This document shows positions 31,186 to 42,357 of a DNA stretch of 64,000 bases, one piece after another. The position numbers and the translations under genes are program-made. Positions within the stretch are counted from its first letter, which is position 1. Each line of letters starts with the position of its first letter. A model generated the notes under the pieces. It saw only the letters and a list, made by a program, of their open reading frames with translations, was not told the DNA's origin and did no database searches. The stretch covers positions 27,355-91,354 of the forward strand of contig MU832016.1 of the NCBI GenBank assembly GCA_029204225.1. Reading direction: 5' to 3'. The DNA is from Diphasiastrum complanatum (Eukaryota; Streptophyta; Lycopodiopsida; Lycopodiales; Lycopodiaceae).

Positions 31186-32050
31186 GTAGATACTACAAAA
31201 GAGCTTCAAGTGCATAGAGATCAACAATTAATTGAAAGAAAAAAGTTGGCCAAACATCAAAAGTTTAGAGTGTCCTCAGAAGTATCTCGGCCTTGTTATT
31301 GATGGCATGGATCAGAAAAAAATGATGTCACCTCATTTTGTTAGAGTGCCAAAAAATTTGACTGAGGCAGATTTCATTTAAGTTCATCTAGTTGGAGCAC
31401 TTGTGTCTAATGGCACTTTGGAGTCCAAGATATGTTTTAATTATCCCAACATTAGAAATGAATTTGAAATCACCAGTGTACATAAGATTACTTGCAAATT
31501 TGGTAAAAATCTTTCAAAAATACTTTATTTGCAGCTTGACAACATTGCTAGGGAAAATCAAAATCAAATTGTCCTAGCATACTTGTCTATGCTAGTAGAG
31601 AAAAAAAATTTCAAAAAAATAAAAATAGGATTTTTGTTGGTGGGCCACACCCATGATCAAATTGATCAGATGTTTATTTGTATTTCTAAGAGACTGAAAC
31701 ACAAGAAGGCATTTTCTTACCAGTGCATCAACATATTGTCAAAGAATCATACGTGCCAAAGCCAATTGTGTCATTAATCAGACACACATGTAATTTTCAT
31801 GATTATATTAAGACGTCCAATGAGATGGGGCGTTTTGTAGCTACTGTTAATGACATTAGCTTTCAACATCAATTTAAGATCAAATGTAATGAAACAGACT
31901 TTACATTGTTATGGGACAAACATTTTTCAAATTCAGTTTCATGGCTACCACCTGAAGGAGTTGTTGGCTGATTATGAAAATCTCCAATATATGAGGCCAA
32001 AGCTATCCAAGAGCACCTCTCACCTTAAACCGAGGAGGTCTCTGAAGCCC
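31186..32050 (+). pseudogene. Broken GHTH / DUF7869-like transposase-family gene
   Basis: The plus strand encodes QKYLGLVIDGMDQKKM, then SPHFVRVPKNL, a TAA stop at about 31379, then SNGTLESKICFNYPN, ILYLQLDNIARENQNQIV, and KIGFLLVGHTHDQIDQMF. The ordered motifs D-G-M-D-Q, L-Q-L-D-N and V-G-H-T-H-D-x-I-D-Q belong to a family, common in animal and some plant genomes, annotated as DUF7869 and often thought to be RNase H-fold transposase-like; that mechanism is my inference. Further frame changes follow (WLPPEGVVG, then PKLSKSTSHLKPRRSL). Inactive. Confidence 0.65.
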
Positions 32051-34110
32051 TGAGAAAACAAATGAGCACAAGGAAGCATTCAATAAAACGACAAGGAGAG
32101 CAGGACACACAAGAGGTTCTCAAGCGGGCTGGAATGTAAAAGGTCGTTGGAAAACTCAATTTTCGACGGACAACAAATTTTTGAAAATAAACACTTGGTT
32201 TTACAGAAGCAAATGAGGATATACGCTTTTCCAAGTGCCAAGGCGGAAGCGAAAGCCATACCGTTCGACATGCGTTGCAGTGGGTCCTGCAAGACATTAA
32301 GGGTGGGATGATGTTGGCCTAGAAATCACGTGAGCCTCATGGTGAATCCCAAGTGATGGAATGACCATGTATGAGCTGGTATTTGTAGGCATTTGAAATA
32401 AATGCAAGTAGACCCCTCCTAAATAAAGTAGAGTGAGCCACCTTTTGATGGTGACCTCTAGTGGAGAAGCTAATTCCGCTTGTAATTTGTGAAATTGCCA
32501 CTTAGGCAACTCTCTTGCTTATTTAAGAGATCTCCTCTCTTGTGAGGGTCTTTACATGTATTGTCTTTACTCTTGATTATTAAATAGAAGATCCTCCACG
32601 AGTTTTGGCAATCCTTTGAGCTCCTTGATCATGATGGCTTTCTTGTGTGATGCTTTATGATCATGCACTTCCATTCTTGCATGTGTGGATGTGGGTATAG
32701 GCCAAGGATAAATTTGGTAATACAAATGAAGATTCTTAACATCAATAAAACTTTCAATTTGAAGATCTTTAGTGCTTTGTTGTGCAAGATGCTATCCATG
32801 ACTATCATAGATTTGAGTGAGTGATTTGGTCATTGACCCATTGACATAGATGCTGCTACTAATTCAACTAGCACTCACCAACTTGATGCTTCTAATGTAA
32901 GATATTGTAAATTTGATGACAATCATCATGTAAATAAGTTTGCAACACAAGTGTGAAGGAATGTCCATTAACCACTTTTATAATGAACTTTTTGATTATC
33001 CAACTATTATGAAAGGTGATATAGTGAACAATATCCATTTGTTTGTTATTGGATCATTATATGTTGAAGCTGATCATTTACATCAGAGGCTTCTTAGTCA
33101 AATGCTTCATCAATATGGTAATCAAATATCATTGATATATGTGTAATAAGTTGCTCAATCAATCATATTTGTGAACCAATTGAACACTAATAATTCTAAA
33201 TATGTCAATTTGGGATCCAATGACATTTGCAATGTTTCATTGGTGAATCCATTGGATAATAAAGTAAATATTTTGCTTCTAGACAATGTTGATGCCTCAT
33301 GGGTTCATTAACAAGGCTTTGCACATATGATGTGATACAAGTTCTCCATAAAGCAATTATTACAATTTAAAAATCTATCAAGAAAATTGTATGGATCTAG
33401 CATTTATCATTTGAATTCATGATCTAAATCCATCACAAGAGATTTTGCAAGGATTGTCATTGGTGATGTATGCTAATTTTTTATATTTATCATGAATGTG
33501 TTCAAACATCATGAACATTAGAGATATCAAATGGAAGTTGTTGTTTGACTAAAACTCCAAAGGAGCTCTTGTTCATGCTTAGTGTAACAAACAAAGGTAA
33601 ATTCCTTCAAAAAAGTACATATTGCGCAAAAAGTTTCACAAAATCATATCTATTGTTGAGTTGTGCTAATAATAACTATCTATGGTTGGGTACCTAACAA
33701 ACAAAGTTGTCAATCCTATGAGTCATTGTCTACATTACTTTGGATTGATGTTCTGAGTGCAAAGGTGGGCGTTCACAAAATTATTTTTTGGGAGAAATGT
33801 CTAGAGTGAATTCCAAGCATTTATTACTTCAGAATTATGAGCAGTGTTGTTATGGTTATGATTATGAGTTGCACTTCATTGAAATCAATCTTATTCAAAC
33901 TTGAATATAATCATATTTTTGTCAACAATATATCCAAAGAAATGTTTTAATATATATCTAAGTTGCATTTCTAAGATCAACTAGCTTGTAAACAACAATT
34001 ATATATGATCAATAGCTCATAGCTACACGTGTTGATGAATAAATTGTAGTTTTGTAAAATAAAGTCTATGATCAACATGAATAAATTGTAGTTTTGTTAG
34101 ATAAAGTCGG
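32050..34110. other. AT-rich stretch without recognisable genes
   Basis: At 32050-32290 basic residues continue from the transposase remnant. At 32490-32600 a segment with TATTTAAGAGATC and CTCTTGTGAGGGTC has the look of an LTR R region but no partner. The rest to 34110 is very AT-rich and full of stops. Confidence 0.3.
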
Positions 34111-34229
34111 TGATCAACATGAATTGTTTAATGCAGCAAAAGAACTGGATGGATGACTACAAAATAATGCAATGGAGATTGATGTTGAAGAACTTATGGA
34201 TGGGTTATTACTTGTATCACTAACTGTAG

Positions 34230-34560
34230 AAGGCTTTGTAAGCTTACATACTAAATGCTCTTTGGCTTTGGCCTCAACACCTTGTGGTTGCTCCATGTAA
34301 ACCTCTTCATTCAATTCTACATTGAGGAAGGCACTTTTGACATCCATTTGTTGAATGTCCCATAAAAAATAGGCTACAACTGACAACATGAGTCTTATTG
34401 ATGTCATCTTAGCAACAAGAGCAAACGTCTCATCATAGTCAAGCCCTTCTTGTTGAGTAATTTCTCTAGCAACAAGTCTTGCCTTATGCTTCTCTGTCTT
34501 GCCACTCGCCTAATACTTGGTCTTGTAAACCCACTTGCAAACTGTTTTCAAGTCTCAAAA
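34230..34560 (-). pseudogene. Copia-C reverse transcriptase N-terminal part
   Basis: Minus-strand frames show ARLVAREITQQEGLDYDETF near 34440 and SIRLMLSVVAYFLWDIQQMD followed by VKSAFLNVELNEEVYMEQP. This is the copia RT fingers/palm entry (KARLVA.G..Q..G.DY.ETF and Q.DVK.AFL.G.L.E.VYM.QP) with the first catalytic Asp. The YVDD box is absent. Confidence 0.75.
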
Positions 34561-34720
34561 CCTGAATGTTCTCCCTCTCACAACTCAACAAAACAATCAC
34601 CAAGATCATTCATGCCAAATTAAATAGTCGACAATTGCTTACCACTAGTAATTTGCATTACATACTTGTTGAACTTGAAACTAATGAGGCCAAATACTTT
34701 TGTATGGAGATAAGTGTCCT

Positions 34721-35086
34721 TCAAGATACAAGGTTCACAATATGCCTCTTTGCATTTGTTGTATAAATGGACTTTATAGGTCCTACATAAGATGTGCATT
34801 GAGAAAAATACTCCCTTTTATCCGAAATGTCAGAGCTAGCCCCACTATCAATCCACCGAGGATCTTCACCTTTGACACTTGACGATGAAAAATTTGACAT
34901 CATGAGTGAATCCTCATGAGAACTCTCTTCTTCGTCTTGTCCAATGTTGGCTTGGCTTTGTGCTTGGTTCCTCTTGAAGCATTCCAAGGCATAGTGTCCC
35001 ATTTTGCTACAATAGTAGCATTTTACCTTGGATTTGTCCTTCTTGGACTTTGCTTGATGATGATGTAGATCCTTGATGATCTCCAT
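34721..35086 (-). pseudogene. Copia-C zinc knuckle and protease start
   Basis: CYYCSKMGHYALECFKR is a CCHC knuckle, followed 60 residues later by WIDSGASSDISDK, the copia protease active site with the usual HM altered to DI. It includes the first unit of the tandem gag repeat on its 5' side. Confidence 0.75.
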
Positions 35087-35655
35087 GCTTTGCTTGCTCC
35101 TTTTTGAAAGCTCCTCCCTGCTCTTTGCTTTGCCTTCTTCTTAGGTTCCTCACCACCATTGATAAAGAGGGACCTAAGAAGAATCACACTTTGATTTCTC
35201 AACAAGATCTATGATATTGAGCTTGATCAATCTTCTAGATCCAAACCTAGCTCAAATTTCAAAGGCATAGTGCCCCATTTTGCTACAATAGTAGCATTTT
35301 ACCTTGGATTTGTCCTTCTTGGGCTTGACTTGGCTTGATGATGATGAAGATCCTTGATGATCTCCATGCTTTGCTTGCTCCTTTTTGAAAGCTCCTCCCT
35401 TGCTCTTTGTTTTGCCTTCTTCTTAGGTCCCTCACCATCATGGATTGAGAGAGACCTAACAAGAATCAGACTTTGATTTCTCAACAAGATCTATGATGAT
35501 CTTGAGCTTGATCAATCTTCTAGATCCAAACCTAGCTCAAATTTCAAAGGCATGCCCCATTTTGCTACAATAGTAGCATTTTACCTTGGATTTGTCCTTC
35601 TTGGGCTTGACTTGGCTTGATGATGATGTAGATCCTTGATTATCTCCATGCTTTC
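34988..35655. repeat. Tandem multiplication of a gag zinc-knuckle segment
   Basis: Unit 1 is 34988-35263 (276 bp), unit 2 is 35264-35548 (285 bp) and a partial unit 3 starts at 35549. Each opens with GGCAT(AGT)GCCCCATTTTGC and contains the minus-strand knuckle CYYCSKMGH. Units 1 and 2 end CCTAGCTCAAATTTCAAA. Identity is high, so the duplication is recent relative to the decay of the element. Confidence 0.85.
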
Positions 35656-35770
35656 TATTGGACAAGTGAGGACTTGTTGAGTAAGTTGAATCCTCTCCAA
35701 AACGTCTCCCATGCTCCCTCTTTAACTCTTCTACAATCTCCTCAATAGTTTTGATTCTCTCCTCTGTCAC
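35537..35770 (-). pseudogene. Copia-C gag, region before the knuckle
   Basis: The frame encodes ERIKTIEEIVEELKREHGRR, a likely coiled helix, then SSSSQVKPKKDKSKVKCYYC leading into the third knuckle copy, which is cut after MGHA. It is the true 5' side of the repeated segment. Upstream 35780-36200 keeps only diverged gag-like sequence. Confidence 0.6.
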
Positions 35771-35799
35771 ATGGTGAATGCAGTTTTTGAAATAGCAAA

Positions 35800-37320
35800 T
35801 GAAGGATATAAGGTATGATGCTTTTAGACTAGGAACTTTTTGGTTTGCACATTACAAGACACCCTTGAACTTCTTCCACCTAGTTCAAGCTTTTTTTGGT
35901 CAACACTAGTCTTATTCTTTATCACAATATGACCAAGAGATTGCCTCACATTTGAATATCTCGGCAAAAGGTGTGGATCGCCTCATAATACTCATTACTA
36001 TCTCCAACATATTTCTACTTTACATATGGCTCAAAGTGTGTTTCATGAAAGCTTCGAATGCAACATAGTATTACTCAACTCAAAAGGCTCAAAGTGTATT
36101 TCATCAAAGCTTGGAACGCAACATGAGCGTTACAAAACCCAAAGGCATGACCAATAAGAATAACTCCTATCTACTTTAGATGTTGTTTGGTGTTATCTTC
36201 TTCAACTTGATTTTATGATATCATCATCAATAATCTAATTTTGTAAATACTCTAGTTTGATTTGACACATCTAACAAAACATAGGCCAATAAACTGGGTA
36301 ATGATTTTAATAATAGCATAACAGCTTATGCACACAAGAAATGAACCAATCCTCCTTACCAAGTAACATTGGATAAGAAAAATGTGATTGCTAAGCATAA
36401 TGACATCTTGGACAAGCAATTGATTCTTGCACTTGTTTGTGTACTTCCTCCTTTCTAACTTGGGCAACTTATATCTTCTTGTATGGATGCTGATTGATTA
36501 CTTATAATCCTCATTCCATTTCAATAACATGATCCAAGAGCATGATGATAGGGTAGAGGCTTGTTGCACATTATATGATTATGGACCCATGACAATCTTT
36601 CCTCAATGTTTTGACCTGATTTTAGCCTCTTTATTGATCACAACATCCCCAAGAATTTCCAACCACTTGACACCCTTTGGTCAAGCAAGAGAATTTGCCC
36701 TCTCATGACAACTCTTGGTGCATTTTTTTATGGCCAAATTTAATGGGATGAAGTATGTGGGAATTTTAATTTCCGTCTGACTATCAAATGAACTCTTATC
36801 TTACAAGAACACACATACAAGGCCCCTCCATTGTTCAGGTCGAAAGATGCTTGAATATTGGTAAGTGTCATGTCTTGAATATTCCTAGTACCAAAAAGAA
36901 ATCTGAAGGCAATCAAGAACATTTAAAAGGTGGGGTACCCACCAATGCTTAATAGTTGGTGCTAATGTCTAGCTCACTGATATTGTCTCCTCAGCATAAG
37001 AGTAATACGACGATTCCAAAGTTATGTCATGAAAGGCAACAAACTCAGGATTCGGTTTAACAGGCCACAAACAACTAAAAGTTGTCTAAAATTTTCATAT
37101 GATGCAGATATCAAACCTATGAAAGGATATCACAAACAAACGTACACAATCACAGTAGAACCTCCGAACCAGAATTTGAATTAGAGGAAGCATGAAAATT
37201 CCATCAACAGTTTTAACGATGTCTTTAACTCCGAAGTACAGTTTCTTAAAACTAAGAGCATTCCAAGCTGCCAAAATTACTCCATCATATTGAAAATTGT
37301 CTTCAACTAAGTATAAGAAG
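35800..37320. other. No gene seen between copia-C and gene B
   Basis: AT-rich with stops in all frames. The part next to 37323 is the gene B 3' UTR/flank. A minus frame at 36252-36467 has no motif. Confidence 0.35.
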
Positions 37321-37322
37321 CC

Positions 37323-39630
37323 TTAATTTGCACCCAATGTCGGAAACTGTCCTGGATCCTCAATGCGAGGAGCTGAGACTTGACCAGGACTAAAGATACT
37401 TCCTCTGAGGCCTCCACGGCCACGGCCTCGACCACGACCACGACCATTCCCTGCTCCATAGTAAGTTTCTCCATCCGCAGGCTTCAAAAACTCGTTGATA
37501 CTCACAGCCTTCAGAGTCCAGACATAAAATACAAACAAATCAAGGAAATGAAACAAAAAGTTTAGAAAACATGCACAGCTGCAAAAAGCATAAATCCTCA
37601 CCTTCTTGGTTCTATCCTCTTTTTCTGCAACCTCCTTCTTCTTGCCTTTTTCCTTGTCAAGGTTCTAATACGATAGAAACATCAAGATTTAGTCAAAGCT
37701 TATTATCCTACAAAGTTTCCTTGAAAACAAATGACATTATCCACAATATCATCCTCGCACAGACTGCATCCAAATCTACAGACGTGGTTACAACCCTGAA
37801 ATACTAGCGGACTAGCAAATAAAGAGTAACATATGCAAGCAAGCCAAGATCATCCAAATCTATACAAAAATGACATTTTTAGCAGAGAAAATACCAATTT
37901 AATGAAAATATCTTCTTCACTTTTCCTGTCCATGAGTTGCATTGTCTGAAATGATTTGTCAACATCCACTCTCCTTTCTTGACTTTTCAAAGCTGCAAGA
38001 GCCTTCCTTTTTTCCTCAAGAACTTTTTCATACTCGTCAAGTGTCATTTCCTGCAATACCGGTTTCCAAGGTTGATAAACCTTACAAGAACGACACCACA
38101 TTCATTGAAGCCAATTTACATGATTTGCTATCCATTCCCACTTTAATTACAAGATGCAGAACCGAAAGGACACTATTTTTGAAAACAAAAAGTCAGGACG
38201 TGGGCCAAAATTGACAACTTCATATTTTGCACTAACAAAAAGCACAAAATACATACTTTATCTTCCTCCTCTTGTGCTTTCTGCTGTCCATTCTCATCAG
38301 AAGTTTCAACTTTCATGGGTTCCTCAACCTTCTGCTCCATTTGAGTTTCATGATTTTCCTCCTTAGAAGTGCTCACTTCAGATAAGTCCTCCCTGAAAAA
38401 GCCAGCTAGGTTAACTATGACTTAGCATTTGATATACTTCTTTGCCAGAATTTGGGCACGTTATTCGTACATAAAACATAAAACGATTCAAATGAGAACG
38501 ATTTCATTTACTTAAGTGGCTGTTGATCGGATTCAGATCCCCAATTGAAACGACCAGCACCTTCTCTCTTCACTTCATACCTGCGGGATGCAAATACACA
38601 AAGCTCTGCATTCGGCGCGTTGTTCGCAAAACGAGAACAAAATAAAAAGTGAACTCTGCAATTATATCTAGATCAAATCAAACCAAACTTTACAACAATT
38701 GAGTATCAAATAAGACAAACAATGTCACAGCTACAAACTCTAACAAATAAGAAATGCCTTGTGAAGTGACATACCCTCGACCAGATCCACTTCGGCGATC
38801 GTATTCGCGTTCACGACTCTGATCATCCTCATCCCTGCTGAATCCCCGTCCGCGCCCTCGCCCACTGCCACGGCCTCGACCTCGACCTCCTTCCAAATCA
38901 CGGCCACTCTCTTGTTTCTCTTGGCTAATAGGAGCTTCTCCATATCCAGCATAAGATCCAACTCTCCCACCGCCACGATATCCACCTCGACCTCTTTGAT
39001 AGCCTTGATTACCACCATCCCTCTGTTCATTATTGTCACTATGAATAAGATTGGAATTTTTCCGCGCTGAAGAGAATCCATTTTCGCCCCCACGAGGGTA
39101 AGACTCCTCACGATCATGGTTCCTTTCCCCAAAACCACCACCACGGCCTCCTCGACCCCCACCTCGCCCACCTCTTACCTGAGCCCTCTGAGCTTCTCTC
39201 ACTACAGAGAACCAAAAGCTCCACTGTTTAGAACTGAACTCATCTCAGTGATTACAGTGATATCGATGAGCATTAAGAAGAAGGCTTTAGAAAGATCGAC
39301 TATCGATTCTAATGCTTGCTGATACATCTATATTAAAAGGATTCTGAAGAAGATTTGAAATTAGTCAAATGAGTCCTTGTCTGTCAGCTGCAAGCAGATC
39401 CAACAGGTTAATAGGAAAAACAGCGTACCAAACTCAGCTGGAGGAAGAGGCTTGGAAGGAAGATTAGCCGGAGCTTGCTGAGCTCGAGCTGGGGGCTGCA
39501 CCTTCTTTGACTGAGACTTTACCTCTGCTGCTACTGCTGCTGCTGCAGATGCTGAGTAGCGAGCGATCAAAGCCGCGGGATCATCGTTCTCATTGTCGCC
39601 CAGCAGAGCAAAGAAATTCTGTGTTGTCAT
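37323..39630 (-). CDS. RGG-box nuclear RNA-binding protein, HABP4/SERBP1 (RGGA-like) family, gene B
   Basis: Seven exons, 5' to 3' on the minus strand: 39630-39429, 39201-38775, 38580-38512, 38392-38257, 38050-37895, 37664-37602 and 37508-37323, with GT/AG introns and a 412-aa open product. Exons 3-6 have the same lengths as in gene A (69, 136, 156, 63 nt) and all phases agree. Domains: Stm1-like N terminus (NFFALLGDNENDDPAALIAR), RGG region (RGGRGGGRGGRGGG, RGRGRGSGRGRGRG), HABP4 core (EMTLDEYEKVLEEKRKAL, INEFLKPADGETYYG) and C-terminal APRIEDPGQFPTLGAN. The frame can be extended upstream to 39672, but MTTQNF matches the family start. Predicted role as for gene A. It faces gene A tail-to-tail. 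Both look intact, so they are probably both expressed. Confidence 0.93.
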
Positions 39631-39684
39631 GGCAGAATCACTAAACGCTTCCACAGCCTTACCAATCCACAAGCAGCCGTCTTA

Positions 39685-39774
39685 CTACCTCATGCATCTC
39701 AACAACTCGCACCTTTCCACATCATTATTCATTCTGCAACGCCTCTGCTGCAAACCCCTCTGAGCTGCGGCCAT
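39685..39774 (-). CDS. Upstream ORF in gene B 5' UTR
   Basis: A 29-codon ORF, MAAAQRGLQQRRCRMNNDVE and nine more residues, starts in the same CAGCGATGG context as the gene A uORF, 144 nt before the main ATG, and ends TAG before it. Similarity to gene A also covers surrounding leader sequence (for example GCCCACCT and GCTCAGCGATGGCC), so ancestry alone might explain it. Confidence 0.45.
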   Translation of the reverse strand: MAAAQRGLQQRRCRMNNDVERCELLRCMR

Positions 39775-39779
39775 CGCTG

Positions 39780-41500
39780 AGCAACCCACTTGGGAAGTAA
39801 CTGCCAAGACTGAAACTTGACAGCTGAAATTGGCAATAGACCTGAAATCAACAGGTGGGCTATGTGGATCGGCAGCTTAGGAGCAGCACAGGATCGTGAT
39901 CGAGAAGAGAAAGAAACAGAGGCGCAGCAATTTTTTTTGCGGCGAGTGAAGCTACAATCCTTCTGCTTCTATTAGGTGCAATCGCCCTATAACGGATGGA
40001 TGGGATGAATCCCATGTATGTATGATATGTGTATATTTCTGGCATCACCACGTGGCGATTCACAACACATAAAAAAGCACGAAATTGTCCAAAAACTTGG
40101 AAGATAATGATTGGTCAAAATGGAAGGGCATAATATGTTGCATTATGTACTCGGTGGAGCCAAGAGTAGAGCTATGGAGATACAACATCAAACACCTATC
40201 CTTTCATCTCTTATGTGCTTCCTAGATGCAGGCCTAAACACCCAACCTTTCGTCACTTATGTGAAATTTGAGTACCACCCTCAAAATGTTTGAGGAGAGT
40301 GCCAAAGAGTGGAGCTAGCAAGATGCAGCAATAAACATCAAGCCCTTCATCTCTAATATGACGTGAGCATGAGTGTGCTACGTAAGTTTGAGCACTAAAT
40401 GCATTCCCTTTTACTTGTCATTTTAAACTCCAAACGCTTTTTGGCCTTGCCTTGCAAAGGCAATACTTTTTGTGAGGTTGGTCAATGGAATTTGGAAGCA
40501 AGTCAGTGTTAGAGGATCAATTGTGAAGATGGTCTCAACTTTTGGGGCTTGGACTTTAATGGAGGGCATGTCGACATGTACACATCTGCATGCAGTTGTT
40601 TGCATGTGTAGTAGAAGACGTACAACTCTGACCTTTGCATGCCTTTTTTGTTTTACAAATTTTCTTGGTTTTTTGTTTGATTAGGTTAGAGCATGCATGG
40701 AAGGAAGGAAGGAAGGAAGGAAGTGTGTGTTCATTTAAGAAATAACAAATGAAGCTTAAGCAAATCTACATGTCATCGTTTCAAAAACAGATAACGATCC
40801 AATTGCCAGCAAATTTGTTCACCTTCGCCTTTGGTTCTCATATATTGGATGGAGCTACCTTTTTGCATTGGAGAAGTTGCATGAAGGCAGGCGCTCCGAC
40901 ATTTTGTGCCATGCTATTTTTCCACTGCCAGGAGTCTGACAAGGCATTGTAACTGCAACTTGTGAAGAGATCAACTTGATATTAGCAGTAACTTTGATCT
41001 TTCATCAATAAAAAAAGTAATATGGCTATACGTCCTCATGGCAATGCAAGCCACTCTAATGAAATAGACCTCGTGGAAGTTTTGCAAAAGATTGAAGAGG
41101 GTGGAGAGATGGCTCCTCCCTTGATCATCTGCTTTCTCAGAATCCTTCAAAACATGATCGAGACGCTATTCTTCTTCAAGCAATGGAGAGAAACCTCTGG
41201 AGACAAACAAATTTGGTTTATCATCATTTCAATTGGTAAGAGTGGCTCACAAAATGAAGAAGCTTCAAGATGATGGGATTCCTTCAATTCCTTCACTTTC
41301 ATATAGGATCTCAGATTCCATCTTTGTCCATTTTCAAGGAACGGGTGAGCGAGGCAGCTCATATGTACTAAGAGCTCTAATTTTTATAATGAGACATGAT
41401 TGTTGTGTTCTTGCTCTTGGGTTGAATTAAAGTTGGCAGAGGTCATTGTTGCTTTCAAAGATAACGGTCAGGATTGATTTCTAAAAAAATAATGCATAAT
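39780..41500. other. Gene B 5' flank and intergenic, no gene seen
   Basis: 39780-39960 is leader/promoter sequence with partial similarity to the gene A leader. A short (GGAA)6 run lies at 40697-40722. Frames of 60-83 codons here carry no motif. Confidence 0.4.
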
Positions 41501-41528
41501 ATCAATTGGTTTAGGGTTTAGAATTAAG

Positions 41529-41830
41529 ATAGCATGCCGGCGTGCTAAATGAAAGAAGAATTTTTTTTTTTTTTGGCAATGGAATCAGATAGCACGCCGG
41601 CGTGTTGTGTGATTCAATCGCAAAAAAAAAAAAAAAAATTTGCGATGGAATCACTTGGCATGTCGGTGTGCTATCTTTGAATGCTAAAAAATAATCTTAA
41701 TTCAAAACTCCTCCTACTATGGTATTCCATTGTGAAATTTTTAATTATGTACAAGACCATATTTCTAAATGATAAACACTCAACTAGTGGCATAAAAAAG
41801 GTAGCACACCATGTGCTATCTTTTTGTTGA
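41529..41830. repeat. Cluster of short palindromes, one extended to a long hairpin
   Basis: GCATGCCGGCGTGC (41533), GCACGCCGGCGTGT (41589), GCATGTCGGTGTGC (41657) and GCACACCATGTGC (41803) are variants of one palindrome, usually next to AGATA(G) or CTATCTTT. Around the second, a T-run plus GGCAATGGAATCA (41556-41590) is complementary to TGATTCAATCGC plus an A-run (41610-41640), giving a predicted hairpin of about 85 nt centred on CACGCCGGCGTG. 41840-42350 holds nothing else. Confidence 0.6.
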
Positions 41831-42357
41831 ATCATGGCAAGCAAAAAACTTGCAAAACTCCCAAAAAATTTACTTGCAAAATGCCAAGGCCCTCATCACA
41901 AGTACAAAAAAACGAATGATAGAGAAAAATCTCTTCATTGCCAATTATCAAAACTCAAATTGTAATAGCATGATAACAAAAATAGCAGAACAAGACCAGT
42001 CATGTGTCGAATTGTTATATATTGCTGAATGATGAAAAATACATCTGTTGTCTTCTTTGATTGCACTATAATAATAGTGCATCTAATTCAGCTATAAATT
42101 TTGCTCTTACACAAACTGTAATCACGATAGCTTATTGATGATCAGTCTAGGCCTATGACGGAATAAAGAGAGAAGAAAAGAATGAATCCTTGAGTTCTGG
42201 ACTTGATTCAAGTTAAAATAAACTACTTGATCTATTTGTAGTTGTTGATGGCACAACCCTAAGGGAATGCATCTTATCCACTTGGAAGGTGCCACGTGGA
42301 GATAAGGGATTTGATAACACTCCAAGTGATGTGTTGTAAAGCTACCTTTACAAGCTT

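Larger units (their letters stand above)
34114..35800 (-). mobile_element. Copia-C: scrambled copia element, minus strand
   Basis: From high to low: gag end (35770), an enlarged zinc-knuckle region with tandem duplications, protease (about 34830), then a direct jump to reverse transcriptase N-terminal motifs (34540-34240). Integrase is missing. No LTRs found. Confidence 0.65.

Noticed and set aside
34988-35655. Direct repeats that could suggest a CRISPR-like or satellite array
   Set aside because: Units of 276-285 bp with coding content (zinc knuckle) and no unique spacers; this is a gag segment duplication in a plant retroelement.
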